Below are positions 8,369 through 18,057 of a stretch of 64,000 nt of DNA, in pieces. The stretch spans positions 1-64,000 of the forward strand of contig NZ_MSXW01000008.1 of NCBI RefSeq assembly GCF_001945445.1, written 5' to 3'. This stretch comes from Pseudomonas sp. PA27(2017). Lineage in GTDB: Bacteria > Pseudomonadota > Gammaproteobacteria > Pseudomonadales > Pseudomonadaceae. Numbering within the stretch: position 1 is the first letter of the stretch; each line of letters begins with the position of its first letter. Both the position numbers and the translations under genes were made by a program. The notes beneath the pieces were generated by a model that did not search any database, was not told the DNA's origin, and was given only the letters and a program-made list of their open reading frames with translations.

Positions 8369-10026
8369 CAGGCGGCCACCTCTTGGCCCAAAGCGCGCAC
8401 ACTTTCTTCAGCCAGATCCAGCACGCTCGGCTGGGCGAGGCCAGCGTCGGCTTCCAGGTAGTATTCCAGGCTGCTCAGGGCATCGGCGAGCACTTCCAGG
8501 CGCGCTTCGGCGGGCATCTGGTCGGTGTCGAGCATCTGCGTCTGGATGTAGTCGGCGCAGGCGCCCACCAGCGTTGCCGCGCGCTCTTGCCCGAGAAACC
8601 ACAGGCCACCGCGCACGGCCTGCAGGCTGAACGGCACGTTGGACAGGTGCATGCGGTCGCCGGACGACTCCAGGTACGCGGTAATCGCCCGCTTGGCCAG
8701 CGCCAGGCCAGCACGGGCTTCGTCGAGCACCACGATGCGCGCTTCGAACAGCTGGTGCTGGGCGAAAGTGCAGACCTCCGGCTCGACCCGCGGCGTGGTC
8801 ACGCGCTCACCGCGCTCGAGAGTCGCCACCATGCCTTCGACATACAGCACGGCGTCGGCCAGGGCGATCAGTTGCTCGGACTCCACCGGTGCGCCTTCGC
8901 ACCAGGCACTGACGACCGGCAACTGATTGGCCAGCGAATTGCCTGCAGAGCTCAGGCCGACCATGGCCAACGTCTTGCTCAGCTTGCCGAGCAGCGCATG
9001 CAGGCTGGTCAGGCCGTCGTCCTGAAGAGTGCCGCGCTCGCTCAGGTCGAGCAGGTCCTTGACGCTGGCCAGCTCCTCGCGAATCGCCGAGCTCAGCGAA
9101 CGCATCACCGCCTTGCCGGGGCCGGAGAGTCGTTGGTATTCCTCTTCGAGCAGGTGATCGGTAAAGGGCAGCGCGGTGATACCGAACAGTTCGCGCACCT
9201 CGCCGGCCAGCGGGCCGCGGCCGGCGGACAGCGCGACCAGATACAACAACTCCTTGAGCAGGCTGCGCGGCGGCTCGTAGGAGCCGTTGACCAGCATCTG
9301 CCGCAGCTCGCGGTCGATGCGCGAGAACAGCTGCTTGCGAGACTTGCGCGGCAGCAGCTGGCCATCGTTCAGCGCCTCCACGGCCGCCGCGCCGAGCCAG
9401 CACAGGCGCCCGCGAGGCTCGTTGGCGAACAGGCCGTCGAGGCGGCTCATGGCCCGCCCCATCAGTTTCATGCTGGCCGCCGGGTTCTGCTCGCGGATGT
9501 AACCCAGCAGGCCGACCTGATACATCTGCCGCAAACGGCGGCCTTCGCTTTCCTTGGCGGCGGCGTCCAGTGCCGGCGGCACCATGCGCGGGCGGGCCTG
9601 GTCGAGGCGCACACTGAAGAAGAAGCTCTCGGGCAACGGCGGCTGCTTGCACGCCTGGCGCAGGTCGTTGATCGCCGGCAGCAGCAGTTCGGGCATTTCC
9701 TGGCGATGGGCATCCAGCCCTTCGAGGTAGCGGCGCAGCACGTGCAGCGCATTGCTGAGCGCCGCCAGCTGCGCATCGCGTTCGTTGCCGACGCCAGCAG
9801 GGATATCGGTGGCCTGGTCGAGCACTTCCTGGGCGAGCAATTCGGCGCCGGTCAGTTCGATCAGGTTGAGCGTGCCGCGCACCTGCTGCAGGTTATCGAC
9901 GGCCTGCTGCAGCAGGCTGCCGTTATTGCGCTCGACGATGAACTGCTCCAGGCTCGCCTCGGCCTCTTCGATCGTGGCGAACAGTTCGTCGCGAACCAGC
10001 CCCAGTGACGATGCTCCAGAAACCAT
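8368..10026 (-). CDS. Orphan ChpA-N-terminal-like protein
   Basis: This is a 552-residue, almost wholly helical soluble protein. Repeated helical units such as [20 protein letters not shown] and [19 protein letters not shown] resemble the N-terminal part of ChpA/PilL-type chemotaxis kinases, which is built from Hpt-like helical bundles. Histidines are not in a clear Hpt context, and no kinase, CheW or receiver domain is present. Function is unknown; it could be a scaffold or decoy for Chp signalling. It is coupled to nudC by a TGATG overlap. The start is the ATG giving [15 protein letters not shown]. Confidence 0.75.
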   Translation of the reverse strand: MVSGASSLGLVRDELFATIEEAEASLEQFIVERNNGSLLQQAVDNLQQVRGTLNLIELTGAELLAQEVLDQATDIPAGVGNERDAQLAALSNALHVLRRYLEGLDAHRQEMPELLLPAINDLRQACKQPPLPESFFFSVRLDQARPRMVPPALDAAAKESEGRRLRQMYQVGLLGYIREQNPAASMKLMGRAMSRLDGLFANEPRGRLCWLGAAAVEALNDGQLLPRKSRKQLFSRIDRELRQMLVNGSYEPPRSLLKELLYLVALSAGRGPLAGEVRELFGITALPFTDHLLEEEYQRLSGPGKAVMRSLSSAIREELASVKDLLDLSERGTLQDDGLTSLHALLGKLSKTLAMVGLSSAGNSLANQLPVVSAWCEGAPVESEQLIALADAVLYVEGMVATLERGERVTTPRVEPEVCTFAQHQLFEARIVVLDEARAGLALAKRAITAYLESSGDRMHLSNVPFSLQAVRGGLWFLGQERAATLVGACADYIQTQMLDTDQMPAEARLEVLADALSSLEYYLEADAGLAQPSVLDLAEESVRALGQEVAA

Positions 10027-10064
10027 TCGCTAGTGTGCCTCCCGCACAGGTGATGAAACCGCGC

Positions 10065-10877
10065 TCAATCAGCGAACTCGGGATTCTGCTTGTTCATATG
10101 GGCCATCATCGCGACACGCAGGTCGGCCGACTGCAGCATGGCGGCGTTCCAGGTGGCGACGTATTCGAGGCCGTCGTCGACCCGATGATCGCGCATGTAG
10201 CGGATCATTTCCTTAGTGCCACGCACGGCAACCGGCGATTTTGCGGCGATCGCTCGCGCAATGTCCATCACACCGGCCAGCAATGTGTCGTAAGTCTCGA
10301 ATACGCGGTTCACCAGGCCGATTTCTCTTGCTTCGGCCGCCTCCACGACGCGGCCCGTATAGGCCAGCTCGCGCAGCATGCCGTCGCCGATCAGGCGCGG
10401 CAGCCGCTGCAGGGTGCCAACGTCGGCGGCCATGCCAATGTCGATTTCCTTGATGGCGAACTGCACGTCTGCACTGCAGTAACGCATGTCGCAGGCGCTG
10501 ATCAGGTCGATGGCGCCGCCCAGGCAGTAACCCTGGATAGCGGCCAGCACTGGCTTGCTGCAGTGATCCACGGCGTTGAACGAGGCCTGCAGCTCGAGAA
10601 TCTTGCGGCGCAGCGTTTGCGCATTGCGGCCGACATCCTTGCCCAGCTGGGTGCTGACCTGAGCCAGCAGGTTGAGGTCGATACCGGAAGAAAAGTGCTT
10701 GCCGGCGCCCGAGAGCACCACGACGCGCACTTCATCGGTCTCGTCGGCCCAGCGGAAGATATCGATGATTTCCGTCCAGAAGGCGGCGTTCATCGCATTG
10801 ATCTTGTCGGGCCGGTCAATCACCACATGGGCGATTTTTTCCTGCAGTTCAACGCGAAAAGCCTGATATTGCCCCAT
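10065..10877 (-). CDS. Crotonase, delta3,5-delta2,4-dienoyl-CoA isomerase-like
   Basis: Enoyl-CoA hydratase/isomerase fold, 270 residues. The oxyanion-hole segments are GAGKHFSSGIDL and IQGYCLGGAID. The stretch ACDMRYCSADVQFAIKEIDI then GMAADVGTLQRLPRLIG matches the ECH1 group, with the acidic residues used by dienoyl-CoA isomerases in place. That enzyme shifts double bonds of odd-position unsaturated fatty acids during beta-oxidation. I prefer the start at 10877 (MGQYQAFRV), nine bases after AAGG. The frame stays open to 10919, but the extra N-terminus looks unlike the family. Confidence 0.85.
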   Translation of the reverse strand: MGQYQAFRVELQEKIAHVVIDRPDKINAMNAAFWTEIIDIFRWADETDEVRVVVLSGAGKHFSSGIDLNLLAQVSTQLGKDVGRNAQTLRRKILELQASFNAVDHCSKPVLAAIQGYCLGGAIDLISACDMRYCSADVQFAIKEIDIGMAADVGTLQRLPRLIGDGMLRELAYTGRVVEAAEAREIGLVNRVFETYDTLLAGVMDIARAIAAKSPVAVRGTKEMIRYMRDHRVDDGLEYVATWNAAMLQSADLRVAMMAHMNKQNPEFAD

Positions 10878-11010
10878 GAAAGTCATCCTTTTTGAGGGAG
10901 GCCGGACGGCCTTCGACACATGCCGAAAAATAACCGCGCCACTATAGCAAGCGGCGCTGGAAAGTCGATCATGGCCGGCGTGACGCGCCGCAGGTCACGC
11001 CGACGGTGGC

Positions 11011-13275
11011 TTATCTCTCGACGATGCAATCCACCGTGTAGTAGCTGCCCTGCTCGCCTTCATGGCGTTGCAGGCCGTGCACGTCGGCGTCGAAACCCGG
11101 GAAGCGCTGCTCGAAGGCCTGGGCGAAACGCAGGTAATCGATGATCGAGCGCGTCGCGGCGGTGAAACGCTCGCCCGGCATGATCAGCGGAATGCCCGGC
11201 GGATACGGCACCAGCATCACCGCGGCGATGCGCCCCTCGACCTCATCGACCAAAACCTCCTCCACTTCACCGCGCACCAACTGATCGTAGGCATCGGCTG
11301 GCTTCAGGGCGATTTCCGGCAGTACCGTGTACATGCGCTTGAGGGACTTGGCCGTGGCGTTCTCGCGGTAGCAGTCGTGCAGCGCATCGCACAGATCGCG
11401 CAGGCCCATGCCCTGGTAACGCAATGCGCCTTCACGGGCCACCGAGGGCAACACCGAACTGAGTGGCAAGTTGGCGTCGTAGCTGCGCTTGAATTCCAGA
11501 AGCTCGGTAAGCAGCGTGCTCCACTTGCCCTTGGTGATGCCCATGGAGAAAAGCACCAGGAACGAATACAGGCCGGTCTTCTCGACCACCAGGCCGCGCT
11601 CCCAGAGAAACTTGCTGACCACCGCAGCGGGAATGCCGCGCTCGTCGAGTCGGCCGCCGGCGGTCAGGCCGGGCATCACCAGGGTCACTTTGATCGGGTC
11701 GAGCAGCACGTAGTCTTCAGCGACGTCACCGAAACCGTGCCAGTCGGCCTCCGGCTGCAGCAGCCAGTCCGGCGTGGCCACGTCGTCGGCGCCCTCGGTC
11801 TGTGGCGGCTGCCAGATGCTGAACCACCAGTCCTCGCTGCTCAGGCTCTGCCCCAGGTTAGCCAGAGCGCGGCGGAAACTCAGCGCTTCGTCGAAGGTTT
11901 CCTGAATCAGCGAGCGCCCGGCCGGGCCCTCCATCATCGCCGAGGCCACGTCCAGCGAGGCGATGATGCCGTACTGCGGCGAGGTGGAGATGTGCATCAT
12001 GAAGGCTTCGTTGAAGCGGTCGCGATCGAGCTGACGCCCGCCGTTGCCCCCATCCTGCACGTGGATCATCGAAGCCTGGCTGAAGGCGGCGAGCAGCTTG
12101 TGGGTCGAATGGGTGGTAAACACCATCGGGCCGCCGGCCTCGCGGCTGGTGCCCATGCCGTAGCGGCCGGCGTAGAACTCGTGGAACGCGGCGTAGGCGT
12201 ACCAGGCTTCGTCGAAGTGCAGCACCTCGACCGAATCACCGAGGGTGCGTTTGATCAGCTCGGCGTTGTAGCACAGCCCGTCGTAGGTGGAGTTGGTCAC
12301 CACCGCCAGCTTGACCTTGGGCTCGCGGCCACGGGCCAGCGGGCTGGCGTCGATCTTGGCCTGGATCGACTCGCGGGTGAATTCGCTCAGCGGAATCGGC
12401 CCGATGATGCCCAGCTCGTTGCGCTCCGGCGACAGGTACAGGGGAATCGCGCCGGTCATGATGATGGCGTGGAGGATCGACTTGTGGCAGTTGCGATCGA
12501 CCAGCACCAGGTCGTCACGGGCGACCATCGAATGCCAGACGATCTTGTTGGCGGTCGAGGTGCCGTTGATCACGAAGTAGGTATGGTCGGCGCCGAAATT
12601 GCGCGCGGCGCGCTCCTCGGCAGCGGCCAGTGGGCCGGTGTGGTCGAGCAGCGAGCCGAGTTCCGGTACCGAGACCGACAGGTCGGAGCGCAGCGTGTTC
12701 TCACCGAAGAATTGGTGGAACGCCTGGCCCACGGGGCTTTTGCGGTAAGCCACGCCGCCGCCGTGGCCCGGTGTGTGCCAGGAGTAGTTGGATTGCGCGG
12801 TGTGCTGCACCAGCGCCTTGAAGAACGGCGGCAGCAGGCCATCGAGATAATTACGTGCAGCGCGGGCCACCTGGCGGGCCAGGAACGGCACGGTATCTTC
12901 GAACAGATAGAGAATGCCGCGCAGCTGATTGAGGTCGGCCATGGCCTCGGCTGGGGCATTCTCGATGGTGACCTGCTCGCCGAGGGCGAAGATCGGCAGC
13001 TGCGGCGCGCGGCGTCGGGCAATGCGGATCAGCTCGACCATGTCTTGCAGCAGGTGGCGGTTTTCACCGGCGCCCTCGGCAGCGACCAGGATGCAGGCCA
13101 GCCCGTGATGGGTCGAGGCGACGATATGGCCCTCCGCAGAACTCGCGGTGGACAGAATGGTGAAGCCATCCTGCTCCAGCTCGGCGGCGATGGCCCGCAC
13201 CCGCTCGCCGGCCACGGTATCGGCCTTGATGTCACGATGAACGATGAGAACCGGGAACTTGAGGTCTTTGTACAT
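11011..13275 (-). CDS. ldcA: Biodegradative-type lysine decarboxylase (Orn/Lys/Arg class)
   Basis: A 754-residue fold-type I PLP decarboxylase. It has an N-terminal response-regulator-like wing domain (residues about 1-130), the PLP domain with HTPGHGGGVAY and the Schiff-base lysine in TTHSTHKLLAAFSQ, and a C-terminal domain with VPYPPGIPLIMPGE. It converts a basic amino acid to a polyamine. By size and position it corresponds to P. aeruginosa LdcA, which makes cadaverine from lysine in the arginine-responsive catabolic pathway. Arginine or ornithine specificity cannot be excluded from sequence alone. Confidence 0.88.
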   Translation of the reverse strand: MYKDLKFPVLIVHRDIKADTVAGERVRAIAAELEQDGFTILSTASSAEGHIVASTHHGLACILVAAEGAGENRHLLQDMVELIRIARRRAPQLPIFALGEQVTIENAPAEAMADLNQLRGILYLFEDTVPFLARQVARAARNYLDGLLPPFFKALVQHTAQSNYSWHTPGHGGGVAYRKSPVGQAFHQFFGENTLRSDLSVSVPELGSLLDHTGPLAAAEERAARNFGADHTYFVINGTSTANKIVWHSMVARDDLVLVDRNCHKSILHAIIMTGAIPLYLSPERNELGIIGPIPLSEFTRESIQAKIDASPLARGREPKVKLAVVTNSTYDGLCYNAELIKRTLGDSVEVLHFDEAWYAYAAFHEFYAGRYGMGTSREAGGPMVFTTHSTHKLLAAFSQASMIHVQDGGNGGRQLDRDRFNEAFMMHISTSPQYGIIASLDVASAMMEGPAGRSLIQETFDEALSFRRALANLGQSLSSEDWWFSIWQPPQTEGADDVATPDWLLQPEADWHGFGDVAEDYVLLDPIKVTLVMPGLTAGGRLDERGIPAAVVSKFLWERGLVVEKTGLYSFLVLFSMGITKGKWSTLLTELLEFKRSYDANLPLSSVLPSVAREGALRYQGMGLRDLCDALHDCYRENATAKSLKRMYTVLPEIALKPADAYDQLVRGEVEEVLVDEVEGRIAAVMLVPYPPGIPLIMPGERFTAATRSIIDYLRFAQAFEQRFPGFDADVHGLQRHEGEQGSYYTVDCIVER

Positions 13276-13390
13276 CAGCTACACCTGAGGTCATGCGGGA
13301 TGAACCCGCTATGCCCTCAGGGTAGAGACTCGCCGCAGAGGACGGAACCCCTCACGCAGAGCGCTATACGAAAAGGTCGCAATTGACCGA

Positions 13391-14143
13391 TCAGGAGGCG
13401 GATGTGCCCTGCTCGGCCGCGTCCATCTGCACCCACAGGGCCGGCCCACCGGCGGCCTTTTCGATCACCGCCAGACGCGCGGCATGGGCGGCCAGCTCCT
13501 CGGCGCTGGCGGCGATCACCGCGCCACGCGGCCGCTCGCCGGGCAGGCGGCGAATCGGCGTAGCCTGCTGGCGACCGCTGCCATCGCCATCGGCGCCTTC
13601 ACCGGCCAGCGACAGGTTGGTCTGCCCACCGGTCATCGCCAGGTAAACGTCGGCGAGGATCTCCGAGTCGAGCAAGGCGCCGTGCAGCTCACGGCCGGAG
13701 TTGTCGACACCGTAGCGTTTGCACAGGGCATCGAGGCTGTTGCGCTGGCCCGGGTGACGCTCGCGCGCCATCTGCAGGGTGTCGAGTACGTCGCAATAGG
13801 CCGCGATGTCCGCACGCTCGTGCTGGCCGATCAGGGCGAATTCGTTGTTCAGGAAGCCGATGTCGAACGGCGCGTTGTGGATGATCAGCTGCGCGCCCTT
13901 GACGAACTCGTAGAACTCGTCGGCGACGTCCTTGAAGCGCGGCTTGTCCTTGAGATCCTCGTTGGTGATGCCGTGCACCGCGATGGCGCCTTCATCGATC
14001 TCACGATCCGGCTGCAGGTAGATGTGGAAATGCCGCCCGGTCAGGCGCCGCCCCTCGACCTCTACGCAACCGATCTCGATGACCCGGTGGCCATCGTTTA
14101 CCGGCATACCGGTCGTTTCAGTATCGAGTACGACTCTACGCAC
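13391..14143 (-). CDS. dnaQ: DNA polymerase III epsilon subunit (3'-5' proofreading exonuclease)
   Basis: The 250-residue protein begins [20 protein letters not shown], the ExoI motif with the metal-binding Asp and Glu. ExoII lies at [13 protein letters not shown] and ExoIII at [18 protein letters not shown] divergent C-terminal tail would bind the polymerase alpha subunit. The start is GTG and overlaps the 3' end of rnhA by 8 bp, so it is co-translated with it. Confidence 0.95.
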   Translation of the reverse strand: MRRVVLDTETTGMPVNDGHRVIEIGCVEVEGRRLTGRHFHIYLQPDREIDEGAIAVHGITNEDLKDKPRFKDVADEFYEFVKGAQLIIHNAPFDIGFLNNEFALIGQHERADIAAYCDVLDTLQMARERHPGQRNSLDALCKRYGVDNSGRELHGALLDSEILADVYLAMTGGQTNLSLAGEGADGDGSGRQQATPIRRLPGERPRGAVIAASAEELAAHAARLAVIEKAAGGPALWVQMDAAEQGTSAS

Positions 14144-14588
14144 GCTTCATGCTCCTGATATCTTCGACGCCACGGTTGGCCAACTGGTCGGCCCGTTCGT
14201 TGCCGGGGTGGCCGATATGGCCGCGCACCCATTGCCAGGTCACGTTGTGGCGGTTGACCTGCTCGTCCAGCTGCTGCCAGAGGTCGGCATTCTTCACCGG
14301 CTCCTTCGCGGCGGTCTTCCAGCCGCGCTTCTTCCAGTTAGGCATCCATTCCTTGATGCCCTTCATGACGTATTGCGAATCGGTGACCAGACGCACGTTG
14401 CACGGACGCTTGAGCTCGGCCAGGCCGCGAATCGCGCCCATCAGCTCCATGCGGTTGTTGGTGGTCACGGCTTCGCCGCCCCACAATTCCTTCTCGACAC
14501 CCTGGAACACCAGCAATGCACCCCAGCCACCGACGCCCGGATTGCCCTTGCAGGCACCGTCGGTGTAAAGCTCAACTTGATCGGACAT
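14136..14588 (-). CDS. rnhA: Ribonuclease HI
   Basis: 150 residues, the normal length. Catalytic carboxylates appear in order: Asp in [13 protein letters not shown], Glu in [10 protein letters not shown], Asp in [11 protein letters not shown], and the last Asp in [12 protein letters not shown]. It cleaves the RNA strand of RNA-DNA hybrids and acts in Okazaki-primer and R-loop removal. The rnhA-dnaQ overlap here is same-strand; in E. coli the two genes are divergent. Confidence 0.96.
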   Translation of the reverse strand: MSDQVELYTDGACKGNPGVGGWGALLVFQGVEKELWGGEAVTTNNRMELMGAIRGLAELKRPCNVRLVTDSQYVMKGIKEWMPNWKKRGWKTAAKEPVKNADLWQQLDEQVNRHNVTWQWVRGHIGHPGNERADQLANRGVEDIRSMKRA

Positions 14589-14632
14589 GCAGCGCCTTTA
14601 TCTATGGTCTGATTTCGATGTGCGGGGCCAGC

Positions 14633-15394
14633 TCAGGCGCCGCCGCGGTCGCGGCGACTGATCTTGGCAACCGGCATGGGCACCAACTTGCCCATCGGCT
14701 CGCGACGGGACTGGCGCAGCGGGCGCAGGCCGACCACCAGCTTGCGCGCCACCAATACGTAGAACCCGCCACCCGGCGACTGCCAGGCGCCGCCCCAGCG
14801 TTCCAGCGCAGCCAACCGAGCCTGCCAGGCCGCCGAAGCAAGCGGCGGACGATAACATCCGAAGCGCCGTTTCTCCAGCGCGAAGCCCAGCAGGTTGAGC
14901 CAATCACCGAGGCGCCCCGGGGCGATGCAACGAGCATCGTGCAACACGTCGTGGGCGAACAGGTGGCGCACGCCCCAGGCGCTCATCGGGTTGATACCGA
15001 CGATCAACAGGTGCCCGCCCGGGCGCACGCTGCGCGCCGCCTCCCGCAGCAATCCGTGGGGCGACTGGCTGAAGTCCAGGCCATGCTGCAGCACCACCAC
15101 GTCGGCCGCGTGCTCGACCAACGGCCAGGACTGCTCCTCGCAGACGATCTCTACGCCTGCGAACGGCGCGCCCAGGCGCACGCTGCGCTGGATCTGCTGG
15201 GTTTCGAGCGAGGTTTCGGCGCAAGGGCCGTAATGCACCAGGTAGCCGCCGAAGAACCGCGCCAATTCCTCATCGAGCAGGCGCTGCTCCTGCTCGAGCA
15301 ACAGGCGGCCCAGGGGGCTGGTGAACCACTGGCGGGCTGCACCGATCAGTTGCAACCAGTCGGCATCGGCCTGGGCAAAGGGATTGTCGGTCAT
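14633..15394 (-). CDS. Class I SAM-dependent methyltransferase-like protein
   Basis: About 253 residues starting MTDNPFAQADADWLQLIG. The Rossmann part is partly degenerate: VVVLQHGLDFSQSPHGLLREAARSVRPGGHLLIVGIN corresponds to the post-I/III region of Methyltransf_11 proteins. The glycine-rich motif I is not obvious, so SAM binding is probable rather than proven. The frame is open farther upstream, but 15394 gives the compact family-like N-terminus. It is divergent from gloB and upstream of rnhA-dnaQ. Substrate unknown. Confidence 0.75.
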   Translation of the reverse strand: MTDNPFAQADADWLQLIGAARQWFTSPLGRLLLEQEQRLLDEELARFFGGYLVHYGPCAETSLETQQIQRSVRLGAPFAGVEIVCEEQSWPLVEHAADVVVLQHGLDFSQSPHGLLREAARSVRPGGHLLIVGINPMSAWGVRHLFAHDVLHDARCIAPGRLGDWLNLLGFALEKRRFGCYRPPLASAAWQARLAALERWGGAWQSPGGGFYVLVARKLVVGLRPLRQSRREPMGKLVPMPVAKISRRDRGGA

Positions 15395-15542
15395 GGACGC
15401 GTGCTCATGGAAAGTACCTGCATAGCCATCTCTTACAATGACACCTGGGGTCCGTTGACGTTGCAAAGACGGGAACACGGCTCGCGCTACAGCGTCAACA
15501 GACCCTAAGATGCACTTTTGTCCCCAGCTTGGCGACCACCTG

Positions 15543-16316
15543 ATGATCAAGATCGAAGCCCTCAGCGCATTCTCCGACAATTACATCTGGCTGCTGCAGG
15601 ACGCGCAGCACAAACGCGTCGCGGTGGTCGACCCCGGCGACGCCGCGCCAGTGCAGGCCTGGCTGCAGGAGCATGGCGACTGGACGCTGAGCGACATTCT
15701 GATCACCCATCACCACAACGACCACGTCGGCGGCGTCGAGCAGCTGCGTCACGACACCGGCGCACGGGTTTATGGCCCGGCCAACGAAAAGATTCCAGGC
15801 CGTGACCAGGCGCTGGTCGATGGTGATCGTATAAACGTACTGGGCCTGGCCCTGCAGGTCTTCGAGGTGCCCGGCCATACCCTGGGGCATATCGCCTTCT
15901 ATCAACCCGATCAACACTGGCTGTTCTGCGGCGACACCCTGTTCGCCGCTGGCTGCGGTCGCCTGTTCGAAGGCACTCCCCTGCAGATGCACCAGTCGCT
16001 GCAACGCCTGGCGGCCCTGCCGGACGACACGCTGATCTATTGCGCCCACGAATACACCCTGAGCAACCTGCGCTTCGCCAAGGCCGTCGAGCCGGGCAAC
16101 GCGGACATCGCCAGACGTTTCGAGCAGGTCGAGACATGGCGGCAGAATGGGCAGATCAGCCTGCCATCCAACCTGAAACTCGAGCGGGCTACCAACCCGT
16201 TTCTGCGCGCCGCTGAAACATCGGTTAAAGAAATGATCGCCAACCGTGAGGGTCGCACCCTGGCCAGCGAGAGCGAGATTTTTGCCGCACTGCGCGCCTG
16301 GAAAGATCGCTTCTGA
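15543..16316 (+). CDS. gloB: Hydroxyacylglutathione hydrolase (glyoxalase II)
   Basis: A 257-residue metallo-beta-lactamase-fold enzyme. The [10 protein letters not shown] motif gives the binuclear metal site, with further ligands in [24 protein letters not shown] and [13 protein letters not shown]. The glutathione-binding C-terminal end (NPFLRAAE, then [11 protein letters not shown]) is complete. It hydrolyses S-lactoylglutathione to D-lactate in methylglyoxal detoxification. The ATG at 15543 gives the family start [16 protein letters not shown]. Confidence 0.96.
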   Translation: MIKIEALSAFSDNYIWLLQDAQHKRVAVVDPGDAAPVQAWLQEHGDWTLSDILITHHHNDHVGGVEQLRHDTGARVYGPANEKIPGRDQALVDGDRINVLGLALQVFEVPGHTLGHIAFYQPDQHWLFCGDTLFAAGCGRLFEGTPLQMHQSLQRLAALPDDTLIYCAHEYTLSNLRFAKAVEPGNADIARRFEQVETWRQNGQISLPSNLKLERATNPFLRAAETSVKEMIANREGRTLASESEIFAALRAWKDRF

Positions 16317-16341
16317 AGCGCCGACTGGCCCGCAAAATTCT

Positions 16342-16379
16342 GGTCAAAACTTGACCACCCCTGGATCGGTTTCTAGAAT
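16342..16379 (+). promoter_or_regulatory. mltD promoter with dyad over the -35 box
   Basis: TTGACC (16351-16356), a 17-bp spacer and TAGAAT (16374-16379) form a good sigma-70 promoter 37 bp before the mltD start. The perfect dyad GGTCAA-AAC-TTGACC (16342-16356) covers the -35 box and is a plausible operator. Confidence 0.6.
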
Positions 16380-16415
16380 CGCCCGACTTTCGATCCAGGA
16401 TACCCCCCATCACCA

Positions 16416-17957
16416 ATGCCTTCCTCCCTACCTAACTCATTGAATTCAAAGGCATTGGCTCTGCGCTATCCAGCGCTTGCCCTGGCTGTTTGTGCCGTGC
16501 TCAGCGGCTGCCAGAGCCTCGATCAACAGCAGGTGGGGAACGGCCCGACGGTGGACTTGAGCGGCAGAACGCCGCATCAGCCGTTGTGGATCGAGAGCAC
16601 GACCAAGGCCGAGCATCCCAAGGACATCTGGGAGCGCGTGCGCGCTGGCTACAAACTGCAGGACGCCATCGGCGTCAACCCGCGCATCGAGCAGCAGCGC
16701 CTGTGGTTCTCCAGCAACCCGTCGTTCGTCGAGAAGGCCGGGGAACGCAGCAACCCCTACATTCATTACATCGTCGAGCGTCTCGAAGAGCGCAACATGC
16801 CGATGGAGCTGGCGCTCCTGCCGATGATCGAGAGTGCCTACAATCCCTTCGCCTACTCGCCGGCCGATGCCGTAGGCCTGTGGCAGTTCATCCCGTCCAC
16901 GGGGCGCAACTTCAACCTGCGCCAGACCCGCTGGTACGACGGCCGCCGCGATGTCACGGCATCCACTCAGGCGGCAATGGATTACCTGGCGCGCCTGCAT
17001 GAGATGTTCAACGGCGACTGGCTGCTGGCCCTGGCGGCCTACAACGCCGGCGAAGGTCGGGTCAGCCGCGCCATCGAACGCAACCAGAAGCTCGGCCTGC
17101 CGACCGACTACTGGAACCTGTCGCTGCCCCAGGAAACCCAGAACTATGTGCCCAAGCTGCTGGCCTTGTCCCAGGTGGTCATGGCCCCGGACGCCTACGG
17201 CGTGAGCCTGGCACCGATCGCCAACGAGCCCTACTTCGAGGAAGTGGAGCTCAAGCAGCGCATGGATCTGGCCCGCGTTGCCGCCCTGGCCGAGGTCGAC
17301 GAAGACGAGCTGTACCTGCTCAACCCCGCATTCAAGAAGCGCGTGACCATGGACGGCCCCCAGCATCTGCTGGTACCGACCCAGAAAGTGGAGCTGCTGA
17401 CAGCCAACCTGTCGACGCTCAAGCCCGAAGATCGCGGCATGCAGGAATACGTGGTGCGTGCCGGTGACAACCTGCACGGCATCGCCAATCGCTACGAACT
17501 AAGCGTTGCCAGCATCAAGGAGCTCAACCAGCTCACCGGCAACACCCTGGCCGTGGGCCAGCACCTGAGCCTGCCGACCAGCCTGCAAGCGGTGCCCGAC
17601 GAGACGCCGCAGCGCGCCGTCAACACCGCCGTAGCCTCGCGCAATTACACCATTCGCAATGGCGACAACCTCTGGCAGATCGCCAAGGCACACAATGTGT
17701 CGGTCAACGATATCCAGCGCTGGAACGCCCTGAAGGGCAACTCGTTGCGCGTTGGGCAGACCATCAAGCTGCAAGGCAGCAACGCCAGCGCGAAAGCCGT
17801 CGCCGACGTCACCTACTACAAGGTGCGCAAGGGTGATTCCCTGCACCTGATCGCCAAGCGGTTCAACGTGCAGATGAAGAACCTGCAGAGCTGGAACCCG
17901 CGTACCGGCAAGGCGCTGAAACCGGGCCAGGTACTGACACTGCGCCTGCCCAACTGA
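16416..17957 (+). CDS. mltD: Membrane-bound lytic murein transglycosylase D
   Basis: A 513-residue lipoprotein: the signal sequence ends in the lipobox LSGC near residue 30. The GH23/SLT domain follows with the catalytic Glu in MIESAYNPFAYSPADAVG and LAAYNAGEGR. The C-terminal third holds three LysM peptidoglycan-binding repeats (starting YVVRAGDNLHGIA, YTIRNGDNLWQIA and YKVRKGDSLHLIA). It cleaves glycan strands with formation of 1,6-anhydro-MurNAc. It lies upstream of a peptide importer, an arrangement also known in P. aeruginosa. Confidence 0.95.
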   Translation: MPSSLPNSLNSKALALRYPALALAVCAVLSGCQSLDQQQVGNGPTVDLSGRTPHQPLWIESTTKAEHPKDIWERVRAGYKLQDAIGVNPRIEQQRLWFSSNPSFVEKAGERSNPYIHYIVERLEERNMPMELALLPMIESAYNPFAYSPADAVGLWQFIPSTGRNFNLRQTRWYDGRRDVTASTQAAMDYLARLHEMFNGDWLLALAAYNAGEGRVSRAIERNQKLGLPTDYWNLSLPQETQNYVPKLLALSQVVMAPDAYGVSLAPIANEPYFEEVELKQRMDLARVAALAEVDEDELYLLNPAFKKRVTMDGPQHLLVPTQKVELLTANLSTLKPEDRGMQEYVVRAGDNLHGIANRYELSVASIKELNQLTGNTLAVGQHLSLPTSLQAVPDETPQRAVNTAVASRNYTIRNGDNLWQIAKAHNVSVNDIQRWNALKGNSLRVGQTIKLQGSNASAKAVADVTYYKVRKGDSLHLIAKRFNVQMKNLQSWNPRTGKALKPGQVLTLRLPN

Positions 17958-17981
17958 CGCGCACTGCAACACTCTTGACGC

Positions 17982-18006
17982 GAGCCGCCGGGGCCGCTCT
18001 TTTTCC
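17982..18006 (+). terminator. Weak hairpin plus T-run after mltD
   Basis: GAGC and GCTC flank a GC-rich centre followed by TTTTT. The stem is imperfect, so partial read-through into the transporter operon is possible. Confidence 0.4.
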
Positions 18007-18057
18007 TGTACAGACAAGCTGTTACTGTACGGAAACCTTGCTGCCCCGGATCGGATA

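Noticed and set aside
8128..10008. 626-codon plus-strand frame
   Set aside because: It is antisense to the ChpA-like gene; the sequence is His/Gln/Arg-rich without any domain, typical of a shadow in GC-rich DNA.
11062..13386. 774-codon plus-strand frame
   Set aside because: Antisense to ldcA, low-complexity composition; the decarboxylase has complete motifs.
18003..18034. CTGTACAG-like repeats before nppA1 as a possible LexA box
   Set aside because: The spacing does not give CTG-N10-CAG.
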